A stretch of 64,000 nucleotides of DNA, from positions 248,001-312,000 of the forward strand of contig NZ_JACOPW010000002.1 of NCBI RefSeq assembly GCF_015461845.1, read 5' to 3'. This stretch comes from Pseudomonas mucoides (GTDB lineage: Bacteria; Pseudomonadota; Gammaproteobacteria; Pseudomonadales; Pseudomonadaceae). Positions 15,944 through 26,899 of this stretch are shown in pieces (position 1 is the first letter of the stretch; each line of letters starts with the position of its first letter). The notes below the pieces were generated by a model. That model worked only from the letters and a program-made list of their open reading frames with translations. It was not told the origin of the DNA and searched no databases. A program made the translations under genes and the position numbers.

Positions 15944-18900
15944 ATGGACCTCAGCCGTCGTCAGTTCTTCAAGGTCGCTGGTATCGGCCTTGCAGGCTCG
16001 AGCCTGGGCGCGTTGGGCATGGCCCCGACGCTGGCCTTTGCCGAGCAGGTGCGTCACTTCAAGCTTGCCGCCACCCATGAAACCCGCAACACCTGCCCGT
16101 ATTGCTCGGTCGGTTGCGGCTTGATCATGTACAGCCAGGGCGATACGGCCAAGAATGTCGCGCAAAGCATCATCCACATCGAAGGTGACGCCGACCACCC
16201 GGTCAACCGCGGCACCCTGTGCCCCAAAGGCGCGGGCCTGCTGGATTTCATTCACAGCCCCGGTCGCCTGCAATACCCGCAGGTGCGCAAGCCCGGCAGC
16301 AGCGAGTGGACGCGCATCTCCTGGGATGAAGCGCTGGACCGCGTCGCCGACCTGATGAAGGCCGACCGCGACGCCAACTTCATCGAGAAGAATGCCCAAG
16401 GCCAAACGGTGAACCGCTGGCTGACCACCGGTTTCCTCGCCGCCTCAGCGGCATCGAACGAAGCGGGCTACCTCACCCACAAGGTCATTCGCAGTCTCGG
16501 CATGCTGGGGTTTGATAACCAGGCGCGTGTCTGACACGGCCCGACGGTGGCAAGTCTTGCCCCGACGTACGGCCGTGGTGCCATGACCAATACCTGGACC
16601 GATATCGCCAACGCGAATCTGGTTCTGGTGATGGGCGGCAACGCAGCAGAAGCGCACCCGTGCGGTTTCAAATGGGTGACGGAAGCCAAGGCGCACAACA
16701 AGGCGCGGCTGATCGTGGTCGACCCGCGATTCACCCGCACGGCCTCGGTGGCCGACTATTACGCGCCGATTCGCACCGGCACCGACATCGCCTTCATGGG
16801 CGGGCTGATCAATTACCTGCTGACCGAGGACAAGATCCAGCACGAATACGTGCGCAACTACACCGACGTGTCGTTCATCGTCAAAGCCGGTTATGGCTTC
16901 GAGGACGGGATCTTCAGCGGTTACGACGTGGCCAAGCGCAGCTACACCGATAAATCCGGCTGGGGCTATGAACTCGGTGAGGACGGCTTTGCCAGGATCG
17001 ACCCGACCCTGCAAGACCCACGCTGCGTCTATCAACTGATGAAGCAGCATTACAGTCGCTACAACATCGACCTGGCGAGCCAGATTTGCGGGATGCCGGT
17101 CGATGCCATGCAAAAAATCTGGGATGAGATCGCCACGTGCTCGGTGCCGGGCAAGACCATGACCATCCTGTATGCATTGGGCTGGACCCAGCACTCGATC
17201 GGCTCGCAGATCATCCGCAGCGCGGCAATGGTGCAATTGCTGCTGGGCAATGTCGGCATGCCCGGCGGTGGCGTGAACGCCTTGCGCGGACACTCCAACA
17301 TTCAGGGCCTGACTGACCTTGGCTTGCTGTCCAACTCGCTGCCGGGTTACCTCACCTTGCCGACCGACGCCGAGCAGGAATACGCCGCCTACATCACCAA
17401 ACGCACGCAAAAACCGTTGCGTCCGGGGCAACTGTCCTACTGGCAGAACTACAGCAAGTTCCACGTCAGCCTGATGAAAGCCTGGTATGGCGGTAACGCC
17501 TCGGCCGAGAACAATTGGGCGTACGACTACCTGCCGAAACTGGACATTCCCAACTACGACATCCTTAAAGTGTTCGACTTGATGGGCCAGGGCAAGGTCA
17601 ATGGCTACATGTGCCAGGGCTTCAACCCCATCGCGGCGTTGCCTGACAAAAACCGGGTGATGGCGGCGCTGGCCAAGTTGAAATGGCTGGTGGTGATGGA
17701 CCCGCTGTCCACCGAAACCTCGGAGTTCTGGCGCAATGTCGGGCCGTACAACGATGTCAAGAGCGCCGACATCCAGACCGAAGTGATTCGCCTGCCCACC
17801 ACCTGTTTTGCCGAGGAGGACGGCTCGCTGGTCAACAGCAGTCGTTGGCTGCAATGGCACTGGAAAGGTGCCGACGGGCCGGGTGAAGCACAAACCGACA
17901 TCCGGATCATGGCCGAACTGTTCCTGCGCCTGCGTCAGCGTTATGAATCGAAGGGCGGCGCCTATCCCGATCCGATCCTGAAACTGTCGTGGCAGTACAA
18001 GGTCCCCGATGAACCTTCACCGGAAGAACTGGCCAAGGAAATCAACGGCTACGCCACCACTGACTTCACCGATGCCACGGGCGCGGCGATCAAGGGCAAT
18101 GCGCAACTGGCCGCGTTCAGCCAGCTCAAGGACGACGGCAGCACCGCGTCCGGTTGCTGGATTTTCTGTGGCAGCTGGACCGAAACCGGCAACCAGATGG
18201 CCCGGCGCGACAACAGCGATCCGTATGGCATGCACCAGCACCAAGGCTGGGCGTGGGCCTGGCCAGCGAACCGGCGAATTCTCTACAACCGCGCCTCGGC
18301 CGATCCACAAGGCAAGCCCTGGGACCCGAAAAAACGCCTGGTGTGGTGGAACGGCAAGGTCTGGGGCGGCACCGACGTGCCCGACTACAAAGCCGACGTG
18401 CCACCGGAAGCAGGGATGAATCCGTTCATCATGAACCCCGAAGGCGTGGCGCGGTTCTTCGCCGTCGACAAGATGAACGAAGGCCCGTTCCCCGAACACT
18501 ACGAGCCGTTCGAAACGCCGATCGGCATCAACCCGCTGCACCCGACCAACAAAAAAGCCACCAGCAACCCGGCGGCGCGGATCTTCGATTCGGTGTGGGA
18601 TTCCCTCGGCGTGGCCAAGGATTACCCGTACGCGGCCACCAGTTACCGCTTGACCGAGCATTTCCACTTCTGGAGCAAGCACTGCAAGCTCAACGCGATT
18701 GCCCAACCGGAGCAGTTTGTCGAAATCGGCGAAGTGCTGGCCAAGGAAAAAGGCATCGTCGCCGGCGACCGTGTGCGGGTCAGCAGCAAGCGCGGGCACA
18801 TCGAAGCGGTAGCGGTGGTGACCAAGCGGATTCGTCCGTTGCAGGTCAACGGCCAAGTGGTGCACCAGATCGGTATCCCGCTGCACTGGGGGTTTACCGG

Positions 18901-19009
18901 GCTCACGCGTCACGGTTACCTGACCAACACCCTGGTGCCGTTCCTCGGCGATGGCAACACACAGACCCCGGAATCCAAGTCATTCCTGGTCAACGTGGAG
19001 AAAGTCTAG
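15944..19009 (+). CDS. fdnG: Formate dehydrogenase-N alpha subunit, selenoprotein (in-frame UGA)
   Basis: Periplasmic molybdenum bis-MGD catalytic subunit, 1021 residues, that oxidises formate to CO2 and passes electrons to FdnH. The twin-arginine signal is DLSRRQFFKV at the N-terminus. A 4Fe-4S motif follows (CPYCSVGC and LCPKG). The TGA at 16532-16534 is read as selenocysteine 197 in the conserved context NQARV-Sec-HGPTVA. The same frame continues through it without a shift, and a SECIS hairpin lies directly downstream. Ordinary gene calling would split this into two pieces (ending at 16534 and starting near 16547). It is the first gene of the island; fdnH starts on the base after its stop. 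Confidence 0.97.
16532..16572 (+). promoter_or_regulatory. Bacterial SECIS element in fdnG
   Basis: Immediately after the UGA, the apical stem GG-(U)-GGCA / UGCC-CC (16546-16563) carries loop AGUCU and a bulged U at 16548. This matches the layout of the Escherichia coli fdhF/fdnG elements recognised by SelB, and the first bases TGACACGGCCC are also shared. Confidence 0.85.
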
Positions 19010-19945
19010 ATGGCCAGCCAAGACATCATTGCCCGTTCGGCCACCACGACTGTCCCGCCTTCGGTGCGCAATCAGGAGGAAGTGGCCAAGCTGATCGACA
19101 CCACCAAGTGCATTGGCTGCAAGGCGTGTCAGGTGGCTTGTTCTGAATGGAACGAGCTGCGCGACGACGTCGGCCACAACCTCGGCACCTACGACAATCC
19201 GCAGGATTTGAGCGCAGAAACCTGGACCCTGATGCGCTTCACCGAGCATGAAACCGACGCCGGCAACCTTGAATGGCTGATCCGCAAGGACGGCTGCATG
19301 CATTGCGCCGAACCCGGTTGCCTGGCGGCGTGCCCCAGCCCCGGCGCGATCATCAAACACGCCAACGGCATAGTCGATTTCGACCAGGACCACTGCATCG
19401 GCTGCGGCTATTGCATCACCGGTTGCCCGTTCAACATTCCACGGATCTCGCAAAAGGATCACAAGGCGTACAAATGCACCTTGTGTTCGGACCGGGTTGA
19501 AGTCGGACTGGAACCGGCCTGCGTGAAAACCTGCCCGACCGGCGCCATCGTCTTCGGTACCAAGGAAGACATGAAGGAACATGCGGCCGAACGGATCGTT
19601 GATCTTAAAAGCCGTGGTTTTGAAAACGCAGGCCTCTACGACCCGGCCGGTGTCGGCGGTACTCACGTGATGTACGTGCTGCACCACGCCGACACGCCGC
19701 AGCTGTACGCCGGGCTGGCGAAAGACCCGGCGATCAGTCCGTTGGTGGGGCTGTGGAAAGGCGTGAGCAAACCCTTGGGCTTGCTCGCGATGGGCCTGGC
19801 GGTGCTGGCCGGGTTCTTCCATTACGTGCGCACCGGGCCGCAGGTGGTGGAGGAGGATGAGTTGCCGCCGCTCAAGGACAATGCGGTGCACGAAGTCGAT
19901 CCATCGGTGCATACCTTTGATCCGCGCGGGGAGGACAGACCATGA
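19010..19945 (+). CDS. fdnH: Formate dehydrogenase-N beta (iron-sulfur) subunit
   Basis: A 311-residue electron-transfer subunit. Four ferredoxin-type cysteine clusters are visible, starting with [11 protein letters not shown] near residue 32 and including CMHCAEPGC and CIGCGYC, enough for four 4Fe-4S centres. One C-terminal membrane helix ([15 protein letters not shown]) near residue 265 anchors it to the periplasmic face. Its ATG directly abuts the fdnG stop, and its last four bases overlap fdnI (ATGA). It carries electrons from FdnG to the cytochrome. Confidence 0.95.
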   Translation: MASQDIIARSATTTVPPSVRNQEEVAKLIDTTKCIGCKACQVACSEWNELRDDVGHNLGTYDNPQDLSAETWTLMRFTEHETDAGNLEWLIRKDGCMHCAEPGCLAACPSPGAIIKHANGIVDFDQDHCIGCGYCITGCPFNIPRISQKDHKAYKCTLCSDRVEVGLEPACVKTCPTGAIVFGTKEDMKEHAAERIVDLKSRGFENAGLYDPAGVGGTHVMYVLHHADTPQLYAGLAKDPAISPLVGLWKGVSKPLGLLAMGLAVLAGFFHYVRTGPQVVEEDELPPLKDNAVHEVDPSVHTFDPRGEDRP

Positions 19946-20595
19946 TCCGCAAACAGATCCTGCGCTACACCGCTGGCCAGCGCACCAATCACTGGCTGGT
20001 GGCGATCCTGTTTTTCATGGCCGCATTGTCCGGGCTGGCGCTGTTTCATCCGGCGCTGTTCTGGCTCAGCAACCTGTTTGGTGGTGGTCCGTGGACGCGG
20101 ATCCTGCATCCCTTCATGGGCGTGGTGATGTTCGTGCTGTTCCTCGGGTTGGTGTTTCGCTTCTGGCGGGCCAACTTCTTCATCCGCAATGACGGCTTGT
20201 GGCTCAAGCGGATCGACAGGGTGATTCAAAACGAGGAGGAGGGCGTGCCGCCCATTGGCAAGTACAACCCCGGACAGAAGCTCCTGTTTTGGACCTTGTT
20301 GGCCTGCATGCTTGCGCTGTTGTTGACCGGACTGGTCATCTGGCGCGCGTATTTCAGCGATTATTTCGGCATCACTGCGATTCGCTGGGCCATGCTGCTG
20401 CACGCGTTGGCGGGGTTTGTGCTGGTGTTGAGCATCATCATCCACATCTACGCCGGTATCTGGATCAAGGGCTCGGTCAGCGCCATGGTGCATGGCTGGG
20501 TCAGCCGCGCCTGGGCAAAAAAACACCATGAACTCTGGTACCGCGAAGTGACGCGCGACGAACACCCCGATCCGCCGATCAGCAAAAAAGGATAA
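19942..20595 (+). CDS. fdnI: Formate dehydrogenase-N gamma subunit, cytochrome b556
   Basis: A 217-residue inner-membrane protein with four hydrophobic helices and histidines placed for two b hemes ([23 protein letters not shown] and IIIHIYAG). It passes electrons from the Fe-S subunit to menaquinone or ubiquinone. The start overlaps fdnH by four bases and fdhE starts four bases after its stop, so the genes are one operon. Confidence 0.94.
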   Translation: MIRKQILRYTAGQRTNHWLVAILFFMAALSGLALFHPALFWLSNLFGGGPWTRILHPFMGVVMFVLFLGLVFRFWRANFFIRNDGLWLKRIDRVIQNEEEGVPPIGKYNPGQKLLFWTLLACMLALLLTGLVIWRAYFSDYFGITAIRWAMLLHALAGFVLVLSIIIHIYAGIWIKGSVSAMVHGWVSRAWAKKHHELWYREVTRDEHPDPPISKKG

Positions 20596-20599
20596 GCCC

Positions 20600-21526
20600 T
20601 TGGCGACGATTCTTGAACCTGGAGAGATTGAAGCGGCGGCGAGTTCACCGCCGTTTCTGTACCTGCCGCCGCACAACCTGTTCACCTTGCGTGCCTTGAG
20701 GCTGGAACGATTGGCCGAAGGGCATCCGCTGGCCGATTACCTGCGTCTGGTGGCCGGTTTGTGTCATGTGCAGCAGCGCCTGATCGACGCTCCGCCGGTC
20801 ACCACCTTGCCTGATCCTGAACGTATCAAGGTCTGCCAGGCGCACGGCCTGCCACCGTTGGCCGCCGACACATTGGTGCGCGAGGGCCATTGGTTGCCGT
20901 ACCTTGACGCCTTGTTGCAGCACTGCCCGCCAGCGCCGCAACCGGCGGTAGCAAAAGCCCTGGCGACGTTGCGCAGTACCGACGCCGGGCAACGCAAGGC
21001 CTGGGCGGTGGCGTTGGTCAGCGGCCAGTTCACGCTGTTGCCCGCGGCGCTGGTGCCGTTTCTTGGCGCCGCGTTGCAAGCGGCCTGGAGTCATTGGCTG
21101 CTGAGCACGCCGGACCTCGCGCTGAAACCCGGCGACAGCCTCAATCAATGCCCGGCCTGCGGTTCACCGGCGATGGCCGGGGTGATTCGCCATCGCGGCA
21201 AACACAACGGTTTGCGTTATCTGGTGTGCTCCTTGTGCGCCTGCGAATGGCACGTGGTGCGGGTCAAGTGCGTGTATTGCGAGCAGAGCAAAGGCCTGGA
21301 ATACGTCAGCCTCGATGACGACCGCCACGCTGCCAATCAAGCGCCATTGCGCGCCGAAACCTGCCCCGGCTGTCGCAGTTACCTGAAACAGCTCTACCTG
21401 GAAAACGACGCAGAAGCGGAAGCGCTGTCGGCAGACTTGAGCAGCCTGATGCTCGACATGCGCCTGGAACAGGAAGGCTACCTGCGTCCGGCGCCGAACT
21501 TGCTGCTGGCCCCCGGAGGCGACTGA
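20600..21526 (+). CDS. fdhE: Formate dehydrogenase accessory protein FdhE
   Basis: A 308-residue cytoplasmic maturation factor needed for active formate dehydrogenase before Tat export. Paired CxxC motifs in the C-terminal half ([25 protein letters not shown]) form the rubredoxin-like iron site of FdhE. It starts at TTG 20600, with GGATAAG as ribosome site. It lies inside the operon, four bases after fdnI. Confidence 0.93.
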   Translation: MATILEPGEIEAAASSPPFLYLPPHNLFTLRALRLERLAEGHPLADYLRLVAGLCHVQQRLIDAPPVTTLPDPERIKVCQAHGLPPLAADTLVREGHWLPYLDALLQHCPPAPQPAVAKALATLRSTDAGQRKAWAVALVSGQFTLLPAALVPFLGAALQAAWSHWLLSTPDLALKPGDSLNQCPACGSPAMAGVIRHRGKHNGLRYLVCSLCACEWHVVRVKCVYCEQSKGLEYVSLDDDRHAANQAPLRAETCPGCRSYLKQLYLENDAEAEALSADLSSLMLDMRLEQEGYLRPAPNLLLAPGGD

Positions 21527-21579
21527 ACACTCAACGGCTACACTCAGGCGCGACGGTCTATCGTTTCCAGGAGCGCCTG

Positions 21580-23010
21580 ATGCCTTCACCTTCCGCCAGT
21601 CAAACCTTGCGGCTGCCTTCCATCGACAGTCTGTTGCGCCATCCTGCCTGCCAACCCCTGGCCGAGCGTTATGGGCGTGACGCGCTGCTGGGGAGCCTGC
21701 GGCAATTGCTCGATGACTTGCGCGAACCGGTGCTGACCGGGCAACTCGATGCCGTGGAAATAAGCCCGCAGGTCTTGGCGGGGCGGGCCGGTGAGCGTCT
21801 GGCCCGGCATCACCAAAGTCATGTGCGCCGGGTGTTCAACCTGACCGGCACGGTGCTGCACACCAATCTAGGCAGAGCGCTGCTCCCGGATGTCGCCATC
21901 GAAGCCGTGCAAATGGCCGCACGTTATCCGCTCAATCTTGAATTTGATTTGAGCAGCGGCAAACGTGGCGACCGTGATGACCTGATCGAAGGCCTGATCC
22001 GCGAACTCACCGGCGCCGAAGCGGTGACCGTGGTCAACAACAACGCGGCGGCGGTGCTGCTGACGCTCAACAGTCTGGGTGCGCGCAAGGAAGGGATCAT
22101 TTCCCGGGGCGAGCTGATTGAAATCGGCGGTGCGTTCCGCATTCCCGACATCATGGCGCGGGCCGGGGTTCGCCTGCATGAAGTCGGCACCACTAACCGC
22201 ACCCATGCCCGTGATTACGAGGCGGCCATCGGCCCGCGCAGCGGTCTGGTGATGCGCGTGCACGCGAGCAACTACAGTATCGAAGGATTCACCGCACGGG
22301 TGCCGACCGCCGAACTTGCGCAGTTGGCACACCGGCATGGATTACCACTGCTGGAAGACCTCGGCAGCGGCAGCCTGCTGGACCTGACCCGCTGGGGCCT
22401 GCCCGCCGAACCGACGGTGCGCCAGGCGCTGCTCGATGGCGCGGACATCGTCACTTTCAGCGGCGACAAATTGTTGGGTGGCCCGCAGGCGGGGTTGATT
22501 GTCGGGCGCAAGGACTTGATTGCGAAGATCAAGAAGAACCCACTCAAGCGTGCGCTGCGGGTCGACAAACTGACCCTGGCCGCGCTCGAAGCGGTGCTGG
22601 GGTTGTACCGCGACCCGGATCGCCTGGCCGAACGCCTGCCGAGCCTGCGCCTGCTGACTCGCCCGCACGCCGACATCCTCGCGCAAGCCGAACGGCTGCA
22701 ACCGTCGCTGGCCCACGTTTTGGGTGAAGGCTGGAGCGTCAGTGCGCTGCCGGCGCTGGGCATGATCGGCAGCGGGAGCCAACCGGTGGCGCGCTTGCCG
22801 AGTGCCGCGTTATGCCTGCGGCCTAACGTGTCCAAACGTCTGCGCGGCCGGCAGTTGCTGGGGCTGGAAGCCGCGTTCCGTCGGTTGGCCATTCCGGTAC
22901 TGGGTCGCATCGACGACGACGCGCTGTGGCTGGATCTGCGCCAACTGGACGATGAAGTTGCATGGCTGGAGCAACTCGATCAGTTAGCCGTCGAGGGACG
23001 GGCAGGGTGA
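21580..23010 (+). CDS. selA: L-seryl-tRNA(Sec) selenium transferase
   Basis: A 476-residue PLP enzyme that converts seryl-tRNA(Sec) to selenocysteinyl-tRNA with selenophosphate. The PLP lysine is Lys297 in [13 protein letters not shown], and the N-terminal domain has the typical [25 protein letters not shown] stands seven bases before the ATG. The stop overlaps the selB GTG start (GTGA), giving tight coupling. Confidence 0.96.
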   Translation: MPSPSASQTLRLPSIDSLLRHPACQPLAERYGRDALLGSLRQLLDDLREPVLTGQLDAVEISPQVLAGRAGERLARHHQSHVRRVFNLTGTVLHTNLGRALLPDVAIEAVQMAARYPLNLEFDLSSGKRGDRDDLIEGLIRELTGAEAVTVVNNNAAAVLLTLNSLGARKEGIISRGELIEIGGAFRIPDIMARAGVRLHEVGTTNRTHARDYEAAIGPRSGLVMRVHASNYSIEGFTARVPTAELAQLAHRHGLPLLEDLGSGSLLDLTRWGLPAEPTVRQALLDGADIVTFSGDKLLGGPQAGLIVGRKDLIAKIKKNPLKRALRVDKLTLAALEAVLGLYRDPDRLAERLPSLRLLTRPHADILAQAERLQPSLAHVLGEGWSVSALPALGMIGSGSQPVARLPSAALCLRPNVSKRLRGRQLLGLEAAFRRLAIPVLGRIDDDALWLDLRQLDDEVAWLEQLDQLAVEGRAG

Positions 23011-24914
23011 TCGTCGGCACCGCAGGGCACATCGATCACGGTAAGACTGCGCTGTTGCAGGCGTTGACCGGGCAGGCCGGTGACCGGCGCCGGGAAGAAC
23101 GTGAACGCGGCATGACGATTGATCTTGGCTACCTGTATGCCGCGCTGGAACCGGGCGCGGAATTGACCGGGTTCATCGACGTGCCCGGTCACGAACGTTT
23201 CACCCACAATATGCTGGCCGGGGCGCAGGGCATTGATCTGGTGGTGCTGGTGGTCGCGGCGGATGACGGCGTCATGCCGCAGACCCGCGAACACCTGGCG
23301 ATTGTTGAACTGCTGGGCATTCCCCGGGCGCTGGTGGCGATCACCAAGTGCGACCGGGTCGAGCCAGCCAGGGTGCAAGTCGTCCATGAGCAGATGACCA
23401 CGCTATTGGCGCCCGGCCCCTATGCCGATGCGCCGCAAATCGCGCTGTCGAGTGTGAGCGGGGAAGGTGTCGAGACGCTGCGTCAGGCATTGCTCGACGC
23501 ACAGCGTGACGTGCATCAACGCAGTACCGACGGCGGTTTTCGTCTGGCAATTGATCGCGCCTTCAGCGTCGCCGGCGCCGGCATTGTGGTGACGGGTACG
23601 GCGTTGTCGGGGCAAGTGACGGTGGGCGACACACTGGTGTTGAGTCCATTGGGCAAACCTGTTCGAGTGCGCGGTTTGCATGCGCAGAATCAGGCGGCGA
23701 ACACCGCGGTTGCCGGCCAACGCGTGGCATTGAACCTGAGTGCAGAGCGCCTGGCGCTGGAGCACATCCACCGTGGTCAATGGTTGCTGGCGGAGTGGCT
23801 CTCTGCGCCGACTCAACGACTGGACATCAAGCTGCGTTTGTTGGCCAGCGAAGCCAAAGCCTTCGAACATTTTCAACCGGTGCATGTTCACCTTGGCACT
23901 CAAGACGTGACGGGGCGGGTGGCGTTGCTGGAAGGTGCGAACCTCGCGCCGGGTGGGCGAATGTTTGCGCAAATCCTGCTGAATGCCCCGGTGCACGCGG
24001 TGACAGGCGATCCGTTGATCCTGCGGGATCAGAGCGCCCAGCGTACCCTCGGCGGTGGTCGGGTGCTTGATCCGTTTGCCCCGACCCGACACCGTCGCAG
24101 CCCCGAACGACTGGCGCAACTTCAGGCGCTCGCCCCCCGCCATTCGCTGGAGGAACTCCTGCCGGCCTTGTTGGCCAACAGCGACAGCGGCCTCGATCCA
24201 CGGCAACTGGAGCGCCAGTTCAACCGTCCGCGCGGGACTTGGGTGTTACCCGATGACGTGCGCTTGATCGAGACCCGCCAAGGTCCGCTGCTGTTCAGTT
24301 CGGCCCGCTGGGAAGCCCTGAAGGCCCCTTTGCTGGAACACCTCGCACGCTTTCATGAACTTGAGCCGGATCAAATGGGCCCGGACCGTGATCGCTTGCG
24401 TCGCTTCACCGCCACCACGCTGGAACGCCCGACCTTCCTCCGTCTGCTCGACGATTTACTCGCCAGCGGCGCTATCGCCACCAGCGGACCCTGGCTGCAT
24501 TTACCCGGTCATCAAGTGCGCCTGAGTGAAGAAGACGAGGCCCTGTGGCAGCGCTTGCAACCGTTGTTTGAACAGGCCGCTTTCGATCCGCCATGGGTGC
24601 GTCAACTGGGGCATGACGAGGCGAGCGTGCGCCTGCTGTTGCGCAAAATGGCGCGGCTGGGGTTGCTGCATCAAGTGGTGCGGGACCTGTTCTACACCGA
24701 CGCGATGATCCGTCGATTGGCGGCTATGCTGTTGCAACTGGCCGAGCACGACCCGGTGATTCAGGTCGCGGCGTTTCGCGATGTGGTCGGCCTGGGCCGC
24801 AAGCGCAGCATTCAGATTCTGGAGTACTTTGACCGCATCGGCCTGACTCGACGCCTGGGCGACAAACGCCAGATCCGTCTCGACAGTGCCTTGGCGCAAA
24901 AAGACCACCACTGA
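23007..24914 (+). CDS. selB: Selenocysteine-specific elongation factor SelB
   Basis: A 635-residue GTPase that brings Sec-tRNA(Sec) to a UGA next to a SECIS hairpin. G1 is GHIDHGKT at the extreme N-terminus, G3 is DVPGHE and G4 is TKCD. The C-terminal third contains the winged-helix repeats that bind SECIS RNA, ending in [26 protein letters not shown] 23007 overlaps the selA stop by three bases and places the G domain at the start. A longer upstream frame is selA sequence in another frame. Confidence 0.96.
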   Translation: MIVGTAGHIDHGKTALLQALTGQAGDRRREERERGMTIDLGYLYAALEPGAELTGFIDVPGHERFTHNMLAGAQGIDLVVLVVAADDGVMPQTREHLAIVELLGIPRALVAITKCDRVEPARVQVVHEQMTTLLAPGPYADAPQIALSSVSGEGVETLRQALLDAQRDVHQRSTDGGFRLAIDRAFSVAGAGIVVTGTALSGQVTVGDTLVLSPLGKPVRVRGLHAQNQAANTAVAGQRVALNLSAERLALEHIHRGQWLLAEWLSAPTQRLDIKLRLLASEAKAFEHFQPVHVHLGTQDVTGRVALLEGANLAPGGRMFAQILLNAPVHAVTGDPLILRDQSAQRTLGGGRVLDPFAPTRHRRSPERLAQLQALAPRHSLEELLPALLANSDSGLDPRQLERQFNRPRGTWVLPDDVRLIETRQGPLLFSSARWEALKAPLLEHLARFHELEPDQMGPDRDRLRRFTATTLERPTFLRLLDDLLASGAIATSGPWLHLPGHQVRLSEEDEALWQRLQPLFEQAAFDPPWVRQLGHDEASVRLLLRKMARLGLLHQVVRDLFYTDAMIRRLAAMLLQLAEHDPVIQVAAFRDVVGLGRKRSIQILEYFDRIGLTRRLGDKRQIRLDSALAQKDHH

Positions 24915-24920
24915 GTTCAA

Positions 24921-25016
24921 GGAAGGCAATCGCGCCCGGTGGCGCGGCCGGGCTTCAAACCCGGTTGGGGACGGCATCCGTTCCCGGGCAGGTTCGACTC
25001 CGGCTGCCTTCCGCCA
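24921..25016 (+). tRNA. selC: tRNA-Sec (anticodon TCA)
   Basis: A 96-base gene with an 8-bp acceptor stem (GGAAGGCA/TGCCTTCC), discriminator G and encoded CCA at 25014-25016. The anticodon TCA is at 24955-24957, there is a long variable arm (GGGGACGGCATCCGTTCCC), and the T-loop reads GGTTCGACTCC. It follows selB by six bases. A run of T from 25017 should end transcription. Confidence 0.95.
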
Positions 25017-25061
25017 TTTTTTTGCTGAGCGGGCTTGCGAGGCGCCGAACAGGCTCGTGGC

Positions 25062-26765
25062 TTATTGCATCACATATCGCCCGGGTGCCGACTCCAGCGC
25101 CGGGTATTGCGCATTCCCGGTGTGCAGCACCGACGGCTGGCGCTCACCGGCATGTTCGTCGAGCCAGGCGAACCAGTCATTCCACCAGCTGCCGGAATGC
25201 TGCTGCGCGTTCATGAACCAGGTTTCGGGGTTTTTGGAGAGTCGGTTATTGGTCCAGTAGTGACGTTTTTCCTTCGCCGGTGGATTGATCACCCCGGCGA
25301 TATGCCCCGAGGCGCCGAGCACAAAGCGCTTGGTCCCGCAGAGCAGCTCGGTGCTGGCATAGGCACTTCTCCACGGCACGATGTGATCGTCATGGGTGGC
25401 GAGGATATAGGCGGGCGCATCAATGGCGCGCAGGTCCAGCTTGACCCCGCAACAGTCCAGCTCGCCTGACTTCAAGTCGTTCTGCAAATAGGTGTGGCGC
25501 AGGTACCAGCAATACATCGGCCCAGGCAGGTTGGTGCTGTCGTTGTTCCAGAACAGCAGGTCCAGAGCCATCGGCTTCTGGCCCTTGAGGTATTTGTCGA
25601 CGTTGTAGTTCCACCACAAATCGTTGGGACGCAATAGCGAGAAGGTATTGCCCATGTCCTCGCCCTTGAACAGGCCGAGGGGGCCATTCACGCCGCCGAT
25701 GGTGCGCTCGCGGTAGGCCACCAGTTGTTCGTCGACGAAGATGTCGATGGGGCCGGTGTCGAGGTAATCGAGGAATGTGGTCAACAGGCTTATGCTGCCG
25801 ACCTCTTTGTCCCCGCGCGCCGCCAGTACTGCCAGCGCCGTACTCAACAGTGTGCCGCCGATGCAGAAACCCACGCAGTTGGGACGTTGCTCGCCGCTGA
25901 TTTCGCGGGTGACCTGCAAGCCTTTGATGATGCCGGTTTCGATCAGATCATCCCAGGTGGTGCCTGCGTGTTCCTGGTCGAAGTTGCGCCACGACATCAG
26001 AAACACCGGATGCCCTTGTTTCAACAGATGGGCAACCATCGAGTTGTCCGGTCGCAGGTCGAGTATGTAGAACTTGTTGATGGCGGGCGGTACGACAAAA
26101 ACCGGGCGCCGGTACTGGGTTTCGCTTTGCGGGTAGTACTGAATCAGCTGGAACAGTGCGTTCTCGAACACTACGTCGCCGGGGGTATTGGCCACATCGA
26201 CGCCTACCTTGAACGCGCCGCTGTCGCAGTGGCGCATCTTGCCTTCTTGCAAGTCGCTGGCCAGGTGCAGCATGCCGGTGAGGAGGCTGCTGCCTTGGGT
26301 GTCGACGACCCGTTGCAGCGCATCGGGATTACTCGCCAGAAAGTTGCTGGGGGCGCCGGCAGCGATGGCTTGTTCCACCAGGTAGAGCAAGCGCTGGCGC
26401 GGCTTCTTGTCCTTGATCGGCAGCTTGTCGAGCAGTTTCAGCAGAAAACCGGCGTTGAGCAGGTAAAACGCGGCGAGTGAGCCGAACAGGGGATCACTCC
26501 AGTTTCCGCTGGCGAAACGGCGGTCTTCAAAGGCGAAGGGCTGACCGGTCAACATACGGTGGCCGAGGTCACTCCATTGCAGCTGATAGTCCGACTGAAG
26601 GCTGTCCAGGACATCGCGCGGCAGCTCGAACCACTCGTTGTACTCCTGGCCGTCAAACCACGGATTAGTGCTGACCCACACACGTAATTGTTGCACTGCA
26701 AAGGATGCAATGAACGGAACCTGGCCTGACCAGTAGGTGTTGAAGGTGTGTGCGTTGTTGTCCAT
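25062..26765 (-). CDS. phaC: Class I poly(3-hydroxyalkanoate) synthase
   Basis: A 567-residue polymerase that joins 3-hydroxyacyl-CoA monomers, mainly C4-C5 for class I, on the granule surface. The lipase-like box GFCIGG carries catalytic Cys301, and Asp460 (DDHIVPW) and His488 (SGHIAG) complete the triad. Its length and a reductase rather than a depolymerase as neighbour fit class I rather than the medium-chain class II enzymes typical of Pseudomonas. ATG 26765 has GGAG five bases upstream. A strong terminator-like hairpin lies between phbB and this gene (26799-26831). Confidence 0.93.
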   Translation of the reverse strand: MDNNAHTFNTYWSGQVPFIASFAVQQLRVWVSTNPWFDGQEYNEWFELPRDVLDSLQSDYQLQWSDLGHRMLTGQPFAFEDRRFASGNWSDPLFGSLAAFYLLNAGFLLKLLDKLPIKDKKPRQRLLYLVEQAIAAGAPSNFLASNPDALQRVVDTQGSSLLTGMLHLASDLQEGKMRHCDSGAFKVGVDVANTPGDVVFENALFQLIQYYPQSETQYRRPVFVVPPAINKFYILDLRPDNSMVAHLLKQGHPVFLMSWRNFDQEHAGTTWDDLIETGIIKGLQVTREISGEQRPNCVGFCIGGTLLSTALAVLAARGDKEVGSISLLTTFLDYLDTGPIDIFVDEQLVAYRERTIGGVNGPLGLFKGEDMGNTFSLLRPNDLWWNYNVDKYLKGQKPMALDLLFWNNDSTNLPGPMYCWYLRHTYLQNDLKSGELDCCGVKLDLRAIDAPAYILATHDDHIVPWRSAYASTELLCGTKRFVLGASGHIAGVINPPAKEKRHYWTNNRLSKNPETWFMNAQQHSGSWWNDWFAWLDEHAGERQPSVLHTGNAQYPALESAPGRYVMQ

Positions 26766-26798
26766 GGAACTCCTTGCCCATATACGTAAAACGGGCAG

Positions 26799-26831
26799 AA
26801 AAAAAACAGCGGCGCCGGACTTCGGCACCGC
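26799..26831 (-). terminator. Terminator or attenuator between phbB and phaC
   Basis: On the minus strand a 9-bp stem (GCGGTGCCG / CGGCGCCGC, one G-U) with a five-base loop is followed by TG and eight T. It sits 34 bases before the phaC start, so it would end the phbB transcript or attenuate phaC. Confidence 0.75.
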
Positions 26832-26899
26832 GTCAGCAAGCACGCAGGCAGTTTTGAGTCTTTAGCATCGAGCGAGAGCTGGGGGCCATGCCCACAGGT

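Noticed and set aside
16532-16546. TGA in fdnG read as a stop that makes fdnG a pseudogene
   Set aside because: The frame continues without shift, the context NQARV-x-HGPTVA is the conserved selenocysteine site, and a SECIS hairpin and sel genes are present.
16445-17893. 482-codon minus-strand open frame
   Set aside because: Shadow of fdnG; composition follows from the opposite coding strand.
22962-23006. Extended SelB start at 22962
   Set aside because: These codons overlap selA in another frame; the G1 motif sits at the very start when GTG 23007 is used.
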